This document shows, piece after piece, positions 1 to 10,520 of a stretch of 64,000 nucleotides of DNA. The position numbers were made by a program, and so were the translations under genes. The stretch spans positions 223,942,739-224,006,738 of the forward strand of contig CM061919.1 of the NCBI GenBank assembly GCA_031002005.1, read 5' to 3'. Each line of letters starts with the position of its first letter. Within the stretch, counting starts at the first letter, position 1. This stretch comes from Vandiemenella viatica. Lineage: Eukaryota; Arthropoda; Insecta; Orthoptera; Morabidae. Under the pieces are notes generated by a model. That model was not told where the DNA came from, did no database searches, and saw only the letters and a program-made list of their open reading frames with translations.

Positions 1-852
1 TAGAGTTTCCCATCGAAAAGATGTGATGAGATCTTTGGTCTGATTAGTCACATGCGGACGGACATTGTCTTGCAGCAAAACGATGCCCTTGCTCAACTTG
101 CCACGTCTTTTGTTCTGGATTGAACGGCGCAGATTGTTCAAAGTCTTACAATAAGCTGCTGCATTGATTGTCTCATTACGAGTCAGAAATTCCTCAAGCA
201 ATACTCCTTTTCTGTCCCAAAAAACTGTGCACATGATTTTCCGGGCAGAAATCGTTTGCCTGAACTTCACTTTTTTGGATGAATCTGAATGCCGCCATTC
301 CATGGAATGTTGCTTTGATTCAGGTGTGACTTAGGCCACCCATGTCTCACCGCCCGTGACAATTTGGCTTAAGAAATCATCACCATCGTTGTGGTACTGC
401 TCAAGGAAAGTCAATGCACTGCCTAAACGTTTGGTTTTGTGCACATCCGTTAACATTTTCGGTACCCAACGTGAGCACAATTTTCGGTAATTCAAGTGCT
501 CGGTCACAATGCCATACAAAACACTACGAGAAACATTAGGAAAATCATCACACAAGGAGGAAATCGTAAAGCGTCTGTTTTCTCTCACCTTATTGTCCAC
601 TTTCTGCACCAAACTTTCATTAACAACCGAAGGACGCCCACTCCGTTGTTCATCAGGCACATTTGTGCGTCCATCTTTAAATGCTCTCACCCACTTTCTC
701 ACCATTCCATCACTCATAATGTTTTGTCCGTAAACTGCACAGATCTCATGATGAATATCGATCGGTTTTAGGCCTTTAGCACAAAGAAATCTTATAACAG
801 CCCGTACTTCACAGTCGGCGGGACTCACGATTATCGGAGGCATCTTAAACAC
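1..852 (-). pseudogene. mariner transposase relic, cut by window edge
   Basis: The minus strand reads as one continuous frame from an ATG at 852 to the window edge, broken only by an in-frame TAA at 331-333. The N-terminus is the helix-turn-helix region of mariner transposases (signature GRPSVV near residue 75). Beyond the stop the same frame keeps the family text MEWRH and, near 60-65, LLQDN, the second catalytic aspartate. The first catalytic aspartate, normally in TGDETW, is glycine here (TGGETW). The third metal ligand would lie beyond position 1. A full-length family member is about 340 residues; about 284 codons are in view. With a nonsense codon and a lost catalytic residue this copy cannot make active transposase. 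Mariner identity is family knowledge; the defects are read directly. Confidence 0.9.
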
Positions 853-1157
853 TCAGTAAACAAGGAAGAATTAGACTGTAATGGCGTCAGTGCGTAGGCA
901 AGAGATGCAGGTACCCAGTGCGCATGCGCGGAACGCCGACCGTAGCGCTGCAGCCACGGGGTGACAAAACGGTACTTACTTAAAAAATACGCCTCGTAAT
1001 TTAGATACGCTATACAGTAACAGTGATGCGTATTCTATTGACTTGAAGTCATAGCGTTGGGTTGTAAACAGTTAGCGTATTTAAACTAACCGACACGCGA
1101 CAGCGCATTACTATTCGAAAAACATTAGATTTGCCGTGCCTAGACTCAAACCTCTTG
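853..1157. other. mariner 5' flank, element end not located
   Basis: This stretch lies upstream of the transposase start and should contain the 5' untranslated region and outer inverted repeat of the mariner element. The other repeat is outside the window, so the boundary cannot be fixed. No other feature is seen. Confidence 0.35.
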
Positions 1158-1400
1158 GACCGAGCGTGGTGGGCGAACGGTTAACGTTCTGGCCTCGCAT
1201 TCGGGAGGACGCGGGTTTGAATCCCCGTCCCGGCATCCAGATTTGGGTTTTCCATGGTTTCCCCAAATCACTCCAGGCGAATGCCGGGATGCTTCCTTCA
1301 AAAGGCCATGGCCGAATTTCTTCCCGTTCCTTGTGCCCAATCCCACAACGCCTCTATTGACCACGATGTCGACGAGGTGTAAAGCAATAAGCAAAAAAAA
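1158..1400 (+). repeat. tRNA-derived SINE, family 1, copy 1
   Basis: A tRNA-like head carries a B-box-like stretch (gggtttgaatcccc, 1213-1226) after an A-box-like gtggtgggcgaacgg. The tRNA-unrelated body follows (ccagatttgggttttccatg) and the end is 'gtgtaaagcaataagcaaaa'. At least seven other copies or fragments occur here: 4908-5134, 37281-37503, 41857-42094, 51812-52005, 52868-53043, 56862-57060 and 58030-58312. It would be transcribed by RNA polymerase III and mobilised by LINE machinery. Confidence 0.85.
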
Positions 1401-1481
1401 GTCAAACCTCTCGGGATTTTCCAAGGCACTGGCAGTACATGCTGTTTTGATGGTTTGAAATAAAGATATCTTTATTTGCCT

Positions 1482-1655
1482 GCCTCGGTAGCGTAGTCGA
1501 ATGTCACCGGTTCGAGACCGGCCGCGTTGTGTCTGTGAATGTCCTGTCAGTCCTGTGATGTATCTAATTAGCTGGAAAAAAATTACTATCGAGCTGGCTG
1601 TATGGCCTAGATGCAGAAAGCCACTGGAAAAAAAAAAACTCCAAGTATAGTCTGA
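1482..1655 (+). repeat. tRNA-derived SINE, family 3, internally deleted
   Basis: The sequence gcctcggtagcgtagtcg is tRNA-like and is followed at once by the B box ggttcgagacc. Compared with the copy at 12591-12836 the segment between the two boxes is missing. The 3' end reads gctggctgtatggcctagatgc and ends in a run of A, matching the tail of that other copy. Deletion of the A-box to B-box spacer should impair RNA polymerase III transcription. Confidence 0.75.
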
Positions 1656-1732
1656 AAAACACGCTGTTCAAATTTTCAAAGTATTAATTCCCAGTTGCTG
1701 TATTGCTATATGCTACTGGCAATATCAACAAT

Positions 1733-2538
1733 CAGTGTTCCCACCCTAGCGATTTTGTCTCTAGATTTAGTGAATTTTGAAGCTCGAAAGCGATATTCTT
1801 AAATATGCTATCGCTAAAAAAATATTTGGTGATTTTTAGTCATATTCAACCTTGCAGAGTTTCGAACAACCTGTTTGGAATTGGGGGAGGTAATGTCTCT
1901 GTCATGACTCGGATAAATAATGGCGTACATAATATATTTAAAACGAAATATGGCTTACCCGATAAAAGAATGCTGCTGAAATAAATATCTTTCTGGAGTT
2001 ATCTGATTTAGCCATATCCTATCACTTTCTCACTCGAATGCCGTAGAAGAAAGGATTTTCGGTATAATGAGCATTCTTAAAAACAATATGAGGAATAGGA
2101 TAGCTGTAAATACTCTTGATAGTGTTTTTTTTTTAAAAATAAGGAATCAGTTAAAAATTGTGAAAAAAAACTGCTATAGTTACGGCCTTCCGGCTGATGT
2201 GATGGCTGCAATTGATAAAGATACTAAATACTCTTTTAAATCTAAGACTGACAATTCATCTCATCCTTCCACTTATGCAAGTTCTGCAACTCCAACGATA
2301 GACCAAGACGATGAAGAAGAAATAGCGATTGAAGAAATTCGATGTTGATTTGTAATACAATGTCATTTTTAACTTACTGAAGATACTAATTATTAAAATA
2401 TTTTTATATTAGTTACCTTATCATTTTCATTTCTTATTTAGCGATTTATAGCGAAGATTTTAGTTCTAAATATCCCACAATCTAGTGACTTTAGAGACCA
2501 GGTCTAGCGATTTTTGTTTTCTTAAGGTGGCAACACCG
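1733..2538 (+). mobile_element. hAT transposon, internally deleted, with 8-bp duplication
   Basis: The left end cagtgttcccacc and the right end ggtggcaacaccg are inverted repeats of the hAT type. The flanks are tcaacaat (1725-1732) and tctacaat (2539-2546), an 8-bp target duplication with one mismatch, the size expected for hAT. Similarity between the two ends continues inward, with gcgattttt and tctctaaa-like blocks on both sides. The 806-bp length is far below an autonomous hAT element, so most of the transposase gene is deleted; only the C-terminal end remains (2016-2348). Confidence 0.85.
2016..2348 (+). pseudogene. hAT transposase, C-terminal dimerisation end
   Basis: The frame before and through the ATG at 2067 reads ILSLSHSNAVEERIF and then SILKNNMRNRIAVNTL. 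This is the hAT C-terminal dimerisation motif, typically SHSNAxVERxFS followed by KxxxRNRxxxxTL. It continues to a stop at 2346-2348 with an acidic tail (DQDDEEEIAIEE). The part upstream, which would hold the catalytic domain, is absent, so this is the last tenth or so of a transposase. It sits inside the hAT element at 1733-2538 in the same orientation, which supports both calls. Confidence 0.85.
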
Positions 2539-2694
2539 TCTACAATGTTACATTGCATTACGGTGAAGAACGTTGGCATTCAATACTAGGGAGCGAATAT
2601 ACCTGGAAAGCATGGAAACGCATAATAATTTTGTTGTTAAATGCGATAGAGTTTATACCTAAATGACAATTTCCTTGCTAATTACTTTTAAACT

Positions 2695-3170
2695 GGGGAA
2701 ATTTTTAAATTAAAATTATTTTAACGTTGAGGTAATTTACTCAACGCCTTTTTCCATAACTTCCTCAATTTATCATTAAATTGTGCCAGAAATCAAGAGA
2801 GAATTTATGATCGTTTCATCTCTGCTCTTCCATATCCCATTTTAATTCTTCCGCCAATATCCATCCACGCCATATCACCAAGGTACGCCTAAAATACACC
2901 CACAATTCATTTCGTCCCCACCTTGCTTTCCAACGACTCCCAACCCAACTCGTTTTTCGTATTAATAATTAATTGTGTTATCAAATAAAAAACTAACAGC
3001 CCTCTTTTGCTATCTTTATACTCCTGTATAATCCTTAACCCACACTGTGTTACCACACTCCAGCAATCTATTGTAGTCTGACTCTCTCTCTTCCATCGAT
3101 CATTACTCTTTCTAATGGCTGAACGAATCCCTACATCCACCTCAATGTGTATCATAAAATGATATGTCAA
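2695..3170 (-). pseudogene. LINE family A reverse transcriptase C-terminus, decayed
   Basis: On the minus strand the text GLRIIQEYKDSKRGLL corresponds to the family A region that reads YQIQELERVQKRAA in the better copy at 40377-40865. The same order continues toward the 3' tail, with a trace of the conserved aacgtt...ggtaattta end. The copy is heavily diverged, with many indels and stops. It covers only the region after the RT palm and thumb. Confidence 0.65.
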
Positions 3171-3529
3171 GATACTTACGAGTTCAAAAAAATTCTCGCT
3201 GAATCACTTGATCACACGAATCCTATGTGTTAATTGAAATCTTCCCTTTCCCTCCACCCCCCTAAAAAATTTTATGAATCAACAGGAATGATTGCTTCAA
3301 GTAACATTATTGCTTAACGATTAGAATATTCAAATATTCCTCTAATCAGTTATTCGAATAATTAATGGTATTAATAGCATAGATATATTACTACTAGGTC
3401 CAGCACGGTACTTTACAATGGTACTAACATGTTGAGAATCTGTCATTTGGTTTATATAATTTTTAATTTTAATAGGGGTTTCTAGTTACTCATTTGTAAA
3501 ATTTTGGTCGCCATTAAGGACAGTTGAGA
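3171..3529. other. AT-rich spacer, nothing recognised
   Basis: No repeat, coding or RNA signature was recognised. The region contains ordinary AT-rich sequence. Confidence 0.5.
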
Positions 3530-3700
3530 GACTAGGGAGTGTGGCTCATTGCGCTGAGGCGCCGCACAGTGGATCGGGGAGGTAGAACGTGCCCGGGCAC
3601 GATCCCGGGACCTCGCGTACCAGCCGTTCTGAATGGGTTCTCAGGCGGTTTTCCGCAGCCATCAATGCGAATGCCGGAACAGTTCCCCATCTCTGACTCA
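3530..3700 (+). repeat. tRNA-derived SINE, family 4
   Basis: GC-rich against AT-rich neighbours. The stretch gtggctcattgcgctgaggc is A-box-like and gcacgatcccggg is B-box-like. It is followed by ggcggttttccgcagcca, a body I associate with SINEs of orthopteroid insects. Only one copy was seen in the window. The boundaries are approximate and no target duplication was found. Confidence 0.55.
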
Positions 3701-3899
3701 TAAACTACACATGACACAAACAACAAATACACTTACCACACGGTGGACATAGTTACACGTTTCACAGACAAATAACAACACTTCAGTTCTTCCATTTTCC
3801 CATTAGTACTTAGTACGATCCGGGAGTGGGTATAAAATGCTTGGCTTCAACAAGGGCATACGGCAGTAATACCAAACCTCCAAATTTGACTATGGCAAC

Positions 3900-4131
3900 T
3901 AGGGGCGGATCCAGAATTTTGGTTTGGGAGTGGGGGCTTGGCTTGAGTGAAGTTACGTCCAGAGGGCTTGCCTTCAATGGATTTTGGTTTTGGGGGGGGG
4001 GGGGGGCTTGAGTCGGCCATGGAGAGTATTTATAGCCTCCTCGGCCCTCGAATCCGTAGAGCTAAAAAAAAAAAAATAATAATAATAATAATAATTAGAA
4101 TGTCCCCCCCCCCCTCCTGGATCCACCCCTG
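3900..4131. mobile_element. hAT MITE with near-perfect target duplication
   Basis: The ends are taggggcggatccag and ctggatccacccctg, a 15-bp inverted repeat whose first base differs (T for C). The flanks are atggcaac (3892-3899) and atggcaaa (4132-4139), an 8-bp duplication with one mismatch. The interior has a G run (about 3990-4006), an A run with ataat repeats (4067-4096) and a C run (4104-4114), and no coding capacity. Size, ends and duplication fit a non-autonomous hAT element. Confidence 0.85.
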
Positions 4132-4139
4132 ATGGCAAA

Positions 4140-4205
4140 GATCGATGAGTAACACTCATCGAAGGCAGCCGATCCTGAAATGTTAGGATAAGGTGATGAA
4201 GAAGG
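4140..4205 (+). repeat. short dispersed repeat, copy 1
   Basis: The segment with 'gaaggcagccgatcctg' followed by 'ttaggataaggtg' reappears inverted near 36090-36135, reading ccttatcctaatattaggg and then gatcggctgcctcgaagag. The repeat class is not recognised. Confidence 0.5.
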
Positions 4206-4239
4206 AGATTACAGTCGCAGAGTGATTATGTGTTTACGT

Positions 4240-4563
4240 TTCAGGCATGAGGCATGGAAGGATATTGGTGTAGGTATAAAAAGTAGTGCATGGAAGGGAA
4301 AAGATGACCATGACCACAAGCTGGCACTCGATTTCAGGCACAAGGGTTTGGGAAGATTCTCTTTTTTAGGTAAGGGTGTCGGGGATGGGAATAAGTTACC
4401 AAGAGAAATGATTAATAATTTACCAAAAACGTTGAAAGAATTTAAAGTTAAAATTTGTAGATGGCAAATGTAGGTGGGTGTAGGAAAGAAGGAAAATGGG
4501 TGTGTAGGGAAATTGTCACCGGAGCGTGTGCTCCATTGCAATTTAATTAAATTAAATTAAATT
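4240..4563 (+). pseudogene. LINE family A, 3' end
   Basis: This copy starts at 'gaggcatggaaggatattgg' and reads through the family block DDHDHKLALDFRHKG and FLGKGV. It ends in the tail caccggagcgtgtgctccat followed by tandem aatta units (4540-4563), the 3' microsatellite end of family A. It is a 5'-truncated LINE insertion of the usual kind. The last coding part is still open in places but lacks the RT domain. Confidence 0.8.
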
Positions 4564-4905
4564 CATTTCAGCCTATACCGGTTAAAGGTGTGCTCCTTAG
4601 GAGCCCCAAAAATAGCTTTTTTTCGATTTTGTCAAATCAGAAACGATGAAAAGGCTTAGATAGTAGTTTAAAGATAAAACTTTGCGTTAGTATTGAAATA
4701 AAAATGAAACTGCAACAATAGAGGTATTAGATTAGTCAGGACCTTGCCCGCTTTGGTAAGCCCGTTCTGTTATACTCGTAAGATGCTATAAAAACTTTGG
4801 GAAGTGATATTTCGGAAACTAAGGCCCGTCATCTCAAATCCCATTGAACATGTGACTGAGGGAACATTTTGTTACTACATATAAATTATTTCTTTTTTAT
4901 ATATA
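4564..4905. other. AT-rich spacer, nothing recognised
   Basis: No mobile-element, coding or RNA signature was recognised between the LINE tail and the next SINE. Confidence 0.5.
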
Positions 4906-4907
4906 TA

Positions 4908-5134
4908 TGGCTTTACGCCTCGTTGACGCCTATGGTCATTAGAGGCGGGATGGGACTGGGGACAAGGAACGGGGAGGAATTCGGCCATGGCCTTTTTGAA
5001 GCATCCCGACATTCACCTGGACTGATTTGGGGAAAACATGGAAAACCCAAATCTGGATGCCCGGACGGGGATTCGAACCTGCGTCCTCCCGAATGCGAGG
5101 CCAGAACATTAACCGTTCACCCACCACGCTCGGT
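4908..5134 (-). repeat. tRNA-derived SINE, family 1, copy 2
   Basis: Nearly full-length reverse-oriented copy. It runs on the plus strand from ggctttacgcctcg (3' end of the SINE) to ccaccacgctcggt (5' end). The B box appears as its complement, ggggattcgaacc, near 5066-5078. The body matches copy 1 closely, including the accatggaaaaccc-type block. Confidence 0.85.
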
Positions 5135-5149
5135 ATAAAAAAAATAATC

Positions 5150-5226
5150 GAAATACATGATTACCGATAATGTTGGTGCCCTTGTGAAACCCGACGCAAC
5201 TTCCACCTTTAGTTTAACTAATTCGA
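5150..5226 (-). pseudogene. possible tiny RT palm fragment
   Basis: The minus strand reads VEVASGF followed by TRAPT or, in another frame, HKGTN. This resembles the reverse transcriptase palm motif VxSGVPQGT. A similar stretch, DVASGLP, occurs on the minus strand near 17690. It is too short and frame-broken to be sure. Confidence 0.3.
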
Positions 5227-5231
5227 TTTAA

Positions 5232-6330
5232 AAGCGGTGGAGTGCACGCTACGGTGGTAATTTCCCTACACACTTATTTTTCCCCCTTTGTATCCGGCCA
5301 CTTTTGTTTTCTAAGAATTTTAATTTTAAATTTTGGTAAATTATTCATCACTTCCATTGGTAATTTATTCCAATCATTGACTCCCTTTCCTACGAAAGAA
5401 AATTTTATCTCTCCCTAATGCGTAAAACTGAGTGCCATCTTGAGATCATGGTCATCTTTTCCCTTCCACTACCAATCTTAATTCTTCCATGACTCACCAC
5501 CTTCACCCTCCTTTCTTCCAATGAATCGCATTAAAACTCCCGTATCATATCAGTTACTGATTGTGTTCTGCAGTAATTTCCACAGATAATTCTAACAGCC
5601 CTTCTATGTACCCTCTCATATTCCTGTATTTGATACCCAAAATGTGGGTCCAATACTGAACGACCATACTCAAGGAATGGTAATCCAGTTTCCTCACTTC
5701 CCTGGAATATCCCCTCACCACTCTCTTCAACAAATGATGTATTTTAAAAACTTTTCCTACCACCTACCCAATGTTTCCTGCCCAGCTGAGATTATAGTCA
5801 AATTTTATGCACATTTAAAGTCTTCAACAAGATATTCCTTCCGCCACCTACAATCATAATCAACTTTTAGTTTTTATCTATACACCGAGAAAGCTTACCC
5901 TTATTTGCATTTATCTTCATCCCGTGTTGACCTACCCAGCTAGGTATCCTGTCCAGGTCACGCTGCAACTGTTCACTTTCTTCTCCATTTTTGATCCTAT
6001 TGTATAACGTTATATCGTCATCTGCAAACACCATTAATATGACCATTCACTAGAAGAAAGAATAGCAATGTTACAAAAACACTACCCTTCTACTTCTTTT
6101 GATACTGCATTCCCATCCTAGTTTTTTACTATCTAAATTTTAAGAATTCTTCTGCCCAGAAAATCACAGTTTCATCCACTCCAACTGTTTTTACATTATT
6201 TACCAGCTTTTTATGGTTCACAATGTCAAATTCATTAGAAATCTTTATTTTACACTATCAATTTGGCCTCCCTTGTCCATTTCACCCCGAAAAATCTTGT
6301 ATATTTTTTAGTGACTTCTTAGTTCTGAAA
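5232..6330 (-). pseudogene. LINE family A, RT palm to 3' tail
   Basis: This is the longest minus-strand copy of family A. In order, it shows GGQIDSVK and FDIVNHKKLV (RT blocks before and at the palm aspartate, about 6270-6190), GSVF then TLLFF (about 6080), FADDDITLYN (the catalytic YxDD-type motif, about 6030), LQRDLDRIPSWVG and GMKINANK (about 5970-5900), then the C-terminal domain and the tail near 5232. Reading needs many frame changes and passes stops, so it is dead. The complement of 'gctccac/gtgcacgc...accggtgg' marks the 3' end. Reverse transcriptase function is family knowledge; the motif order is read directly. Confidence 0.8.
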
Positions 6331-6669
6331 ACCCCAGTTTTAATACCACCATTACATCTGTTGTACATTGAACCACTCGTCTCAATTTCCGTCGCATTTT
6401 CGGTAAATGTCTTTACGTACTTTACCTATATGCTTGGCAGTTTTCTTCACCACCGTATCCCGAGTTGCGCAGTGTTCCATTTCTTTGCATGTTTGGTACA
6501 ATTTCAATTGAACGTAGGTGACATTTAAGGACTGCAAGGTAATGCTGCCTACGATTCTCTTCTGAAATTAAGTTACGGTAAAAACGATACCACACGAAAA
6601 ACACCAAATCTAGCTCACTGCTTGCAGAAATCTGAGTTGAATTAAACGATTAAAAGGGCAGGTAGGAAA

Positions 6670-6960
6670 GAGAAAAAAATCACATTTACAGGATTTGCGA
6701 CGTATTACCGCGAGTTTTATATTCCACTCGGGAAAATGAATAAAGGCCTCTCCGGCTACAGTGCGTCTTTGTTAATGGGGCATTAACGCTGAAACCAGAG
6801 GGTCGTATTTTGTTCTCGCTGTAAATTACACCGGCTGAACTTTCGACTTTTGTGGTCGCGAAGCTTACAAGCTGTTCGGCTTATTTCGCCTTTTATGGGT
6901 GATTATTCTCGCGAATTTTATGTAATTAAATTTTATCCAGTCTAGTGCACCCTTTTTCCA
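6670..6960. other. repeat-free GC-richer island, regulatory candidate
   Basis: Between AT-rich neighbours this stretch has balanced composition, many CpG and no repeat or coding signature. It holds a perfect inverted repeat, GTTAATGGGGCATTAAC (6771-6787). A homeodomain-like taaattac lies near 6821. It could be host regulatory sequence; this is inference only. Confidence 0.3.
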
Positions 6961-8894
6961 TGTGACTTAGACAGCGGTATAATAAACCTGTCTGCTTGAA
7001 TGGCAATATCAGGATCCAACAAAGATAAGAGCAAAAAAGATTAAAAAAAAATATCATGTACTGTAGTTATAGAAAACAGATATTCAAGTTTGAAAATTAT
7101 GTGCCAAGAGATGAATACGACTCGTTTTTCTTCCCTCCATGATTTAATCAATATGCTTTTGCGGAACGTTTTTCAATTAAAAAAATGTAAAATTGGATTC
7201 GAAATACACCGCGACACTGGTAGAGAATTCAAGCGGAATGTCTCCAGTCAAGGGTGAAACAGGAGCAAAGCAACGTATTTTCATGCGTGCTTTACTACAG
7301 CAGCAGTAAAAATGTTTTTATCAAGAACCTCCTCTTGCTATGTACGCAACATCCCTTTCTCAGCGTTAAGAAGAATGTGACAAGGTAATTCGCGAGGTCA
7401 AAAGAACTTTAGGACAAAGTAGGAAATAAGTATAGACGGTAGAGAAATTTAATTAATGACTAACATGCATGTACTTGAGCGGCTTAAGGATTCGCTGAAT
7501 CTAAGTAGTGCTGATTATTTTATCTTGGTACATCCGCATCCCTATCTAACTAATGAACTCTCTCGGCCTCACTAAAAGGGTACTATTACTTTGCTCTAAC
7601 TTGGAGCGACTACCAGAAAGTCATCGCTTACGAAAAAAAACGGCGAATGACGAAACTTAATCCCTTAAAAAATGCACACTTAGACAAACTCAGGAAACAA
7701 CCGTTCACACACACTTTCCGTATGAAAACAATTTAAAGTGAGTGAACACATACGCCCTTTCGCTGACAATTTATGAAACAGATTAACCATGCACACACAC
7801 ATTCCTGCGTAGACCTCAGGTGAAATACTCACCCTCTCACTTTGCTCCGTTATTTATCGTTTCTGCATGCATTTCTCTTTCTATTGCAATTTATCGACGC
7901 CGATCTATGCACTTGCACAAAAATCTTCTCGTGCAATAATTTCTCCTCGTTCTGATTCTAACATTGCGTCATGAACTCCGATCATTAAACTTGCTGTAAG
8001 AAAACCTAAACAAGCTCCCTAATCAACTTAATAAAGCCCTAGAAACGTCATAATCTGTTGGAGATTACTGAAAAAAGAGCATCCTCGATTTATCAATTTC
8101 TTTGTTTTAATATGTTTTGTAATTTGTTTTGTTTGATTCCATGCAAGTATTTCTGGAAAATGTTGTCGAAATTTCATAACGACGAAAACTAACAAAATAA
8201 GGCATACTAATATATTGACAAATAGATGGCAGTGCTTCGGAATCCGAGATCGTTTTTGGCTACTCTTCAAGTGTAGTAACAATTTTAAATACAAAGATAA
8301 AAGTAAAATAAAGTTTGTTTGCAGTGTCAATTCATGTTTACAACAGTAACCGCAATTCCCGTTCACCTATTCGTCGGTCTTCCATGCTTTTGGAAAATTT
8401 TCCCTGCTAATGACGAGATGGTTCATGTTTTTCGTTCATTGTGTGTCCTCTCCCGACCTTAACGGCCACTATGCCTTCATTTAGTTAGCAGGTAATGGTA
8501 AAAAGCTAAACATTTTTACTAGTTTTGATGATGCAAGACATTTGTCACTTCTAACCTATTATCGTAAATATATATTTTGTGCTAATTGTTAGCGTTAAGA
8601 GACGCATTTTACTTTTCTGCTTCAAGGCCGAGACTGCCTTTGTCTGGGGAAACGACAGTAACGCATAGATGTACGTAGAGGGCAAGTAAGGTCCACGCAT
8701 TATTCATCTGACAATCACGTGCATGTCCAGCCAATGACAAATGTCCTTTTCCCACCAATAGACTGAGAGGCGCCTGTTTGAGAAATATTGTTATGTGTAA
8801 TTTTGGCGAGTAGTTCAGTAACCATCATATTAGTCATATTCTATCACTTCTTCATTAGCGCTAGTGAGGAGTTTCCCCAGAATGAGATGTCATG
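6961..8894. other. long stretch without recognised features
   Basis: I see no transposon, SINE, RNA gene or supported coding region here. Open frames are short and lack family resemblance. A compact cluster near 8690-8770 contains a CACGTG E-box, ccaatga and cccaccaat, but this may be chance. Confidence 0.5.
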
Positions 8895-9550
8895 AGTGAG
8901 CAGGGAGTGAAAATATATTAACTCCTTTGTATCTATATTAGCTATTCTAGCTGTTATCCTTAGTGAAAATGACGCAAAATTCAGTTTTTTAAGGAGTTGT
9001 TAAATATGTTGTTTCCAGTTCAATATACATCCAGCAATTTTGTGATACTGCTTTCATTGATTGCTGTTCCTTCAGATATCACGTTATAGCTGTCATTTAT
9101 TTTATTTTTTTGTAGCAAACTGAAATAACTGTGTATTTTCTTCATTAAAAATTTAATTATAAGCACTAAACCACCTGTTAATTTTCACATTATTTGCTGT
9201 GTTTTCAAGGTTTTATACTGATAGGTGTTTCAATGAAATGCTAGTATCATCTCCAAAAAGCACCATAAATTCATTGTGACGTAATATGCTTGGGAGATCG
9301 TTGATATAAAGTAAGAGTGGCAGAGGGCCAAGAATTGAACCCTGAAGCACGCCGCATTTAACTATTCCCCATTCTGAGTTTATAACTTATCCTGTGTTAA
9401 TATCTTTCATGGAAAAATGTTGCTTCATATTTTTCAAATACTATTTAAACCTAAGTCCTGTCCTACCACTAACTTAGCTCGGTCAACCACAGAGCATTTT
9501 ACACCAAACTGCAGTGTTGAGCGTAAACATTACCATCTATCAAGTAATAC
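8895..9550 (-). pseudogene. LINE reverse transcriptase fragment
   Basis: The minus strand reads CGVLQGSILGPLPLLLYIND (about 9357-9300), then FMVLFGDDTS (about 9270-9245). These are the RT motifs usually written GVPQGSxLGPLLFxxYIND and FADD, with alanine changed to glycine next to the catalytic aspartates. Upstream there is a degraded LQFGVKCSVVD region near 9500. Downstream NVKINRWF and LNWKQHI (about 9160 and 9030) match the RT thumb and connection. Stops and frameshifts interrupt the fragment throughout. It differs from family A in sequence and may be related to the fragment at 17440-17800. Confidence 0.75.
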
Positions 9551-9574
9551 AAAGCGCTCCTGATTCCAGAGGGA

Positions 9575-9880
9575 TTTGACAGTGATACCTGACGAATGCG
9601 ATAGGGAACGGAACCCCTTTGAGCCATCTCCTCGGACGGGAAGTGGCCTGGCTTTATTTCGCCGTGTTTCTTTTCTCTCCCCGCTCTCGGGAAGCACTTG
9701 TCATTCAGCGCTGCCTATCCCTCTCCGCTTCCGCCTCGTTGGCGCTGCAGATCCGTCCGATAAGGACCGCCATGAATGCGACTGCGCTGCTCCCTTCGCG
9801 TTCCAGAGAGGTTCTCCTCGGGACAATACCGGCTCTTCTCTCGCGCCCTGCTACGCCCCACTCCGCTAATTACACGCGCA
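9575..9880. other. GC-rich CpG-containing stretch
   Basis: Strong local rise in GC and CpG with no recognised repeat. Both strands carry short open frames, which is expected in GC-rich DNA and not evidence of coding. It includes ctaattacacgcg near 9866. It lies just inside the LTR-like repeat at 9945 and could alternatively be the leader of that retroelement. Confidence 0.3.
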
Positions 9881-9944
9881 TAATGTTGCCGCAAAACTTT
9901 TATTTTCGGCAGTACCGAGAAATTCTCTAAACACACTAACACCA

Positions 9945-10520
9945 GCTTATAAGATTGTTGGTGGTTTAATTAATCTGATAAATAATCAGTCCACGAAATA
10001 GTTCAGTTTAAACCTGCGTTTATTTTCATAAAACACGACGTCAACGATATTGTTTACATTAATACACACAATCCAGCGATTATATACAACACTTCTTCCG
10101 CAGACAATACAGTTCTTGGCCGTCGTAAATTGAGTCGGTGAAAACTTTGCCGAAAACACTAACTGTTTTTCTGTCCCAGATGTTTGTTTATATAAGCTAC
10201 ATCGAAATTTCTAGAACACTTCAAAAGCTTCCGCCAGATAATTCTCGAACATTAACAATACTTAAACAATTGAAACATATTAAAAACAATCAGAATTAAT
10301 CCCAGATCATTTACAATCAATACAAAATGGTCAGAAATGGAAATTAAAGATACTTAAACACAAAATTATTCACAGAAATAATTTTAAACTGTAGCAAATT
10401 GTCCTTTAGACATCGTAACTTTCCTTAATACCTACAATTACAAACATTTAAGCAATTCTCTTGCACAATTCTGTTCTTAAACATATTAAATGGGCTTTAA
10501 ATAATTTCTTTTCATAAAAC
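9945..10520 (-). repeat. LTR-like repeat, copy 1
   Basis: On the minus strand a core promoter-like block (gcttatataaacaaac, about 10200-10185) is preceded by ttttgaagtgttctag and followed about 160 bases later by an aataaa signal (near 10030). The end near 9945 reads cttataagctggtgttag, which resembles an LTR 3' end followed by a primer-binding-site-like tggtgt. The block from ttacgatgtctaaaggacaa to the TATA region aligns, at roughly 70% by eye, with 22860-23130 on the plus strand. This suggests solo or truncated LTRs of one family. No flanking duplication was found. Confidence 0.4.
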
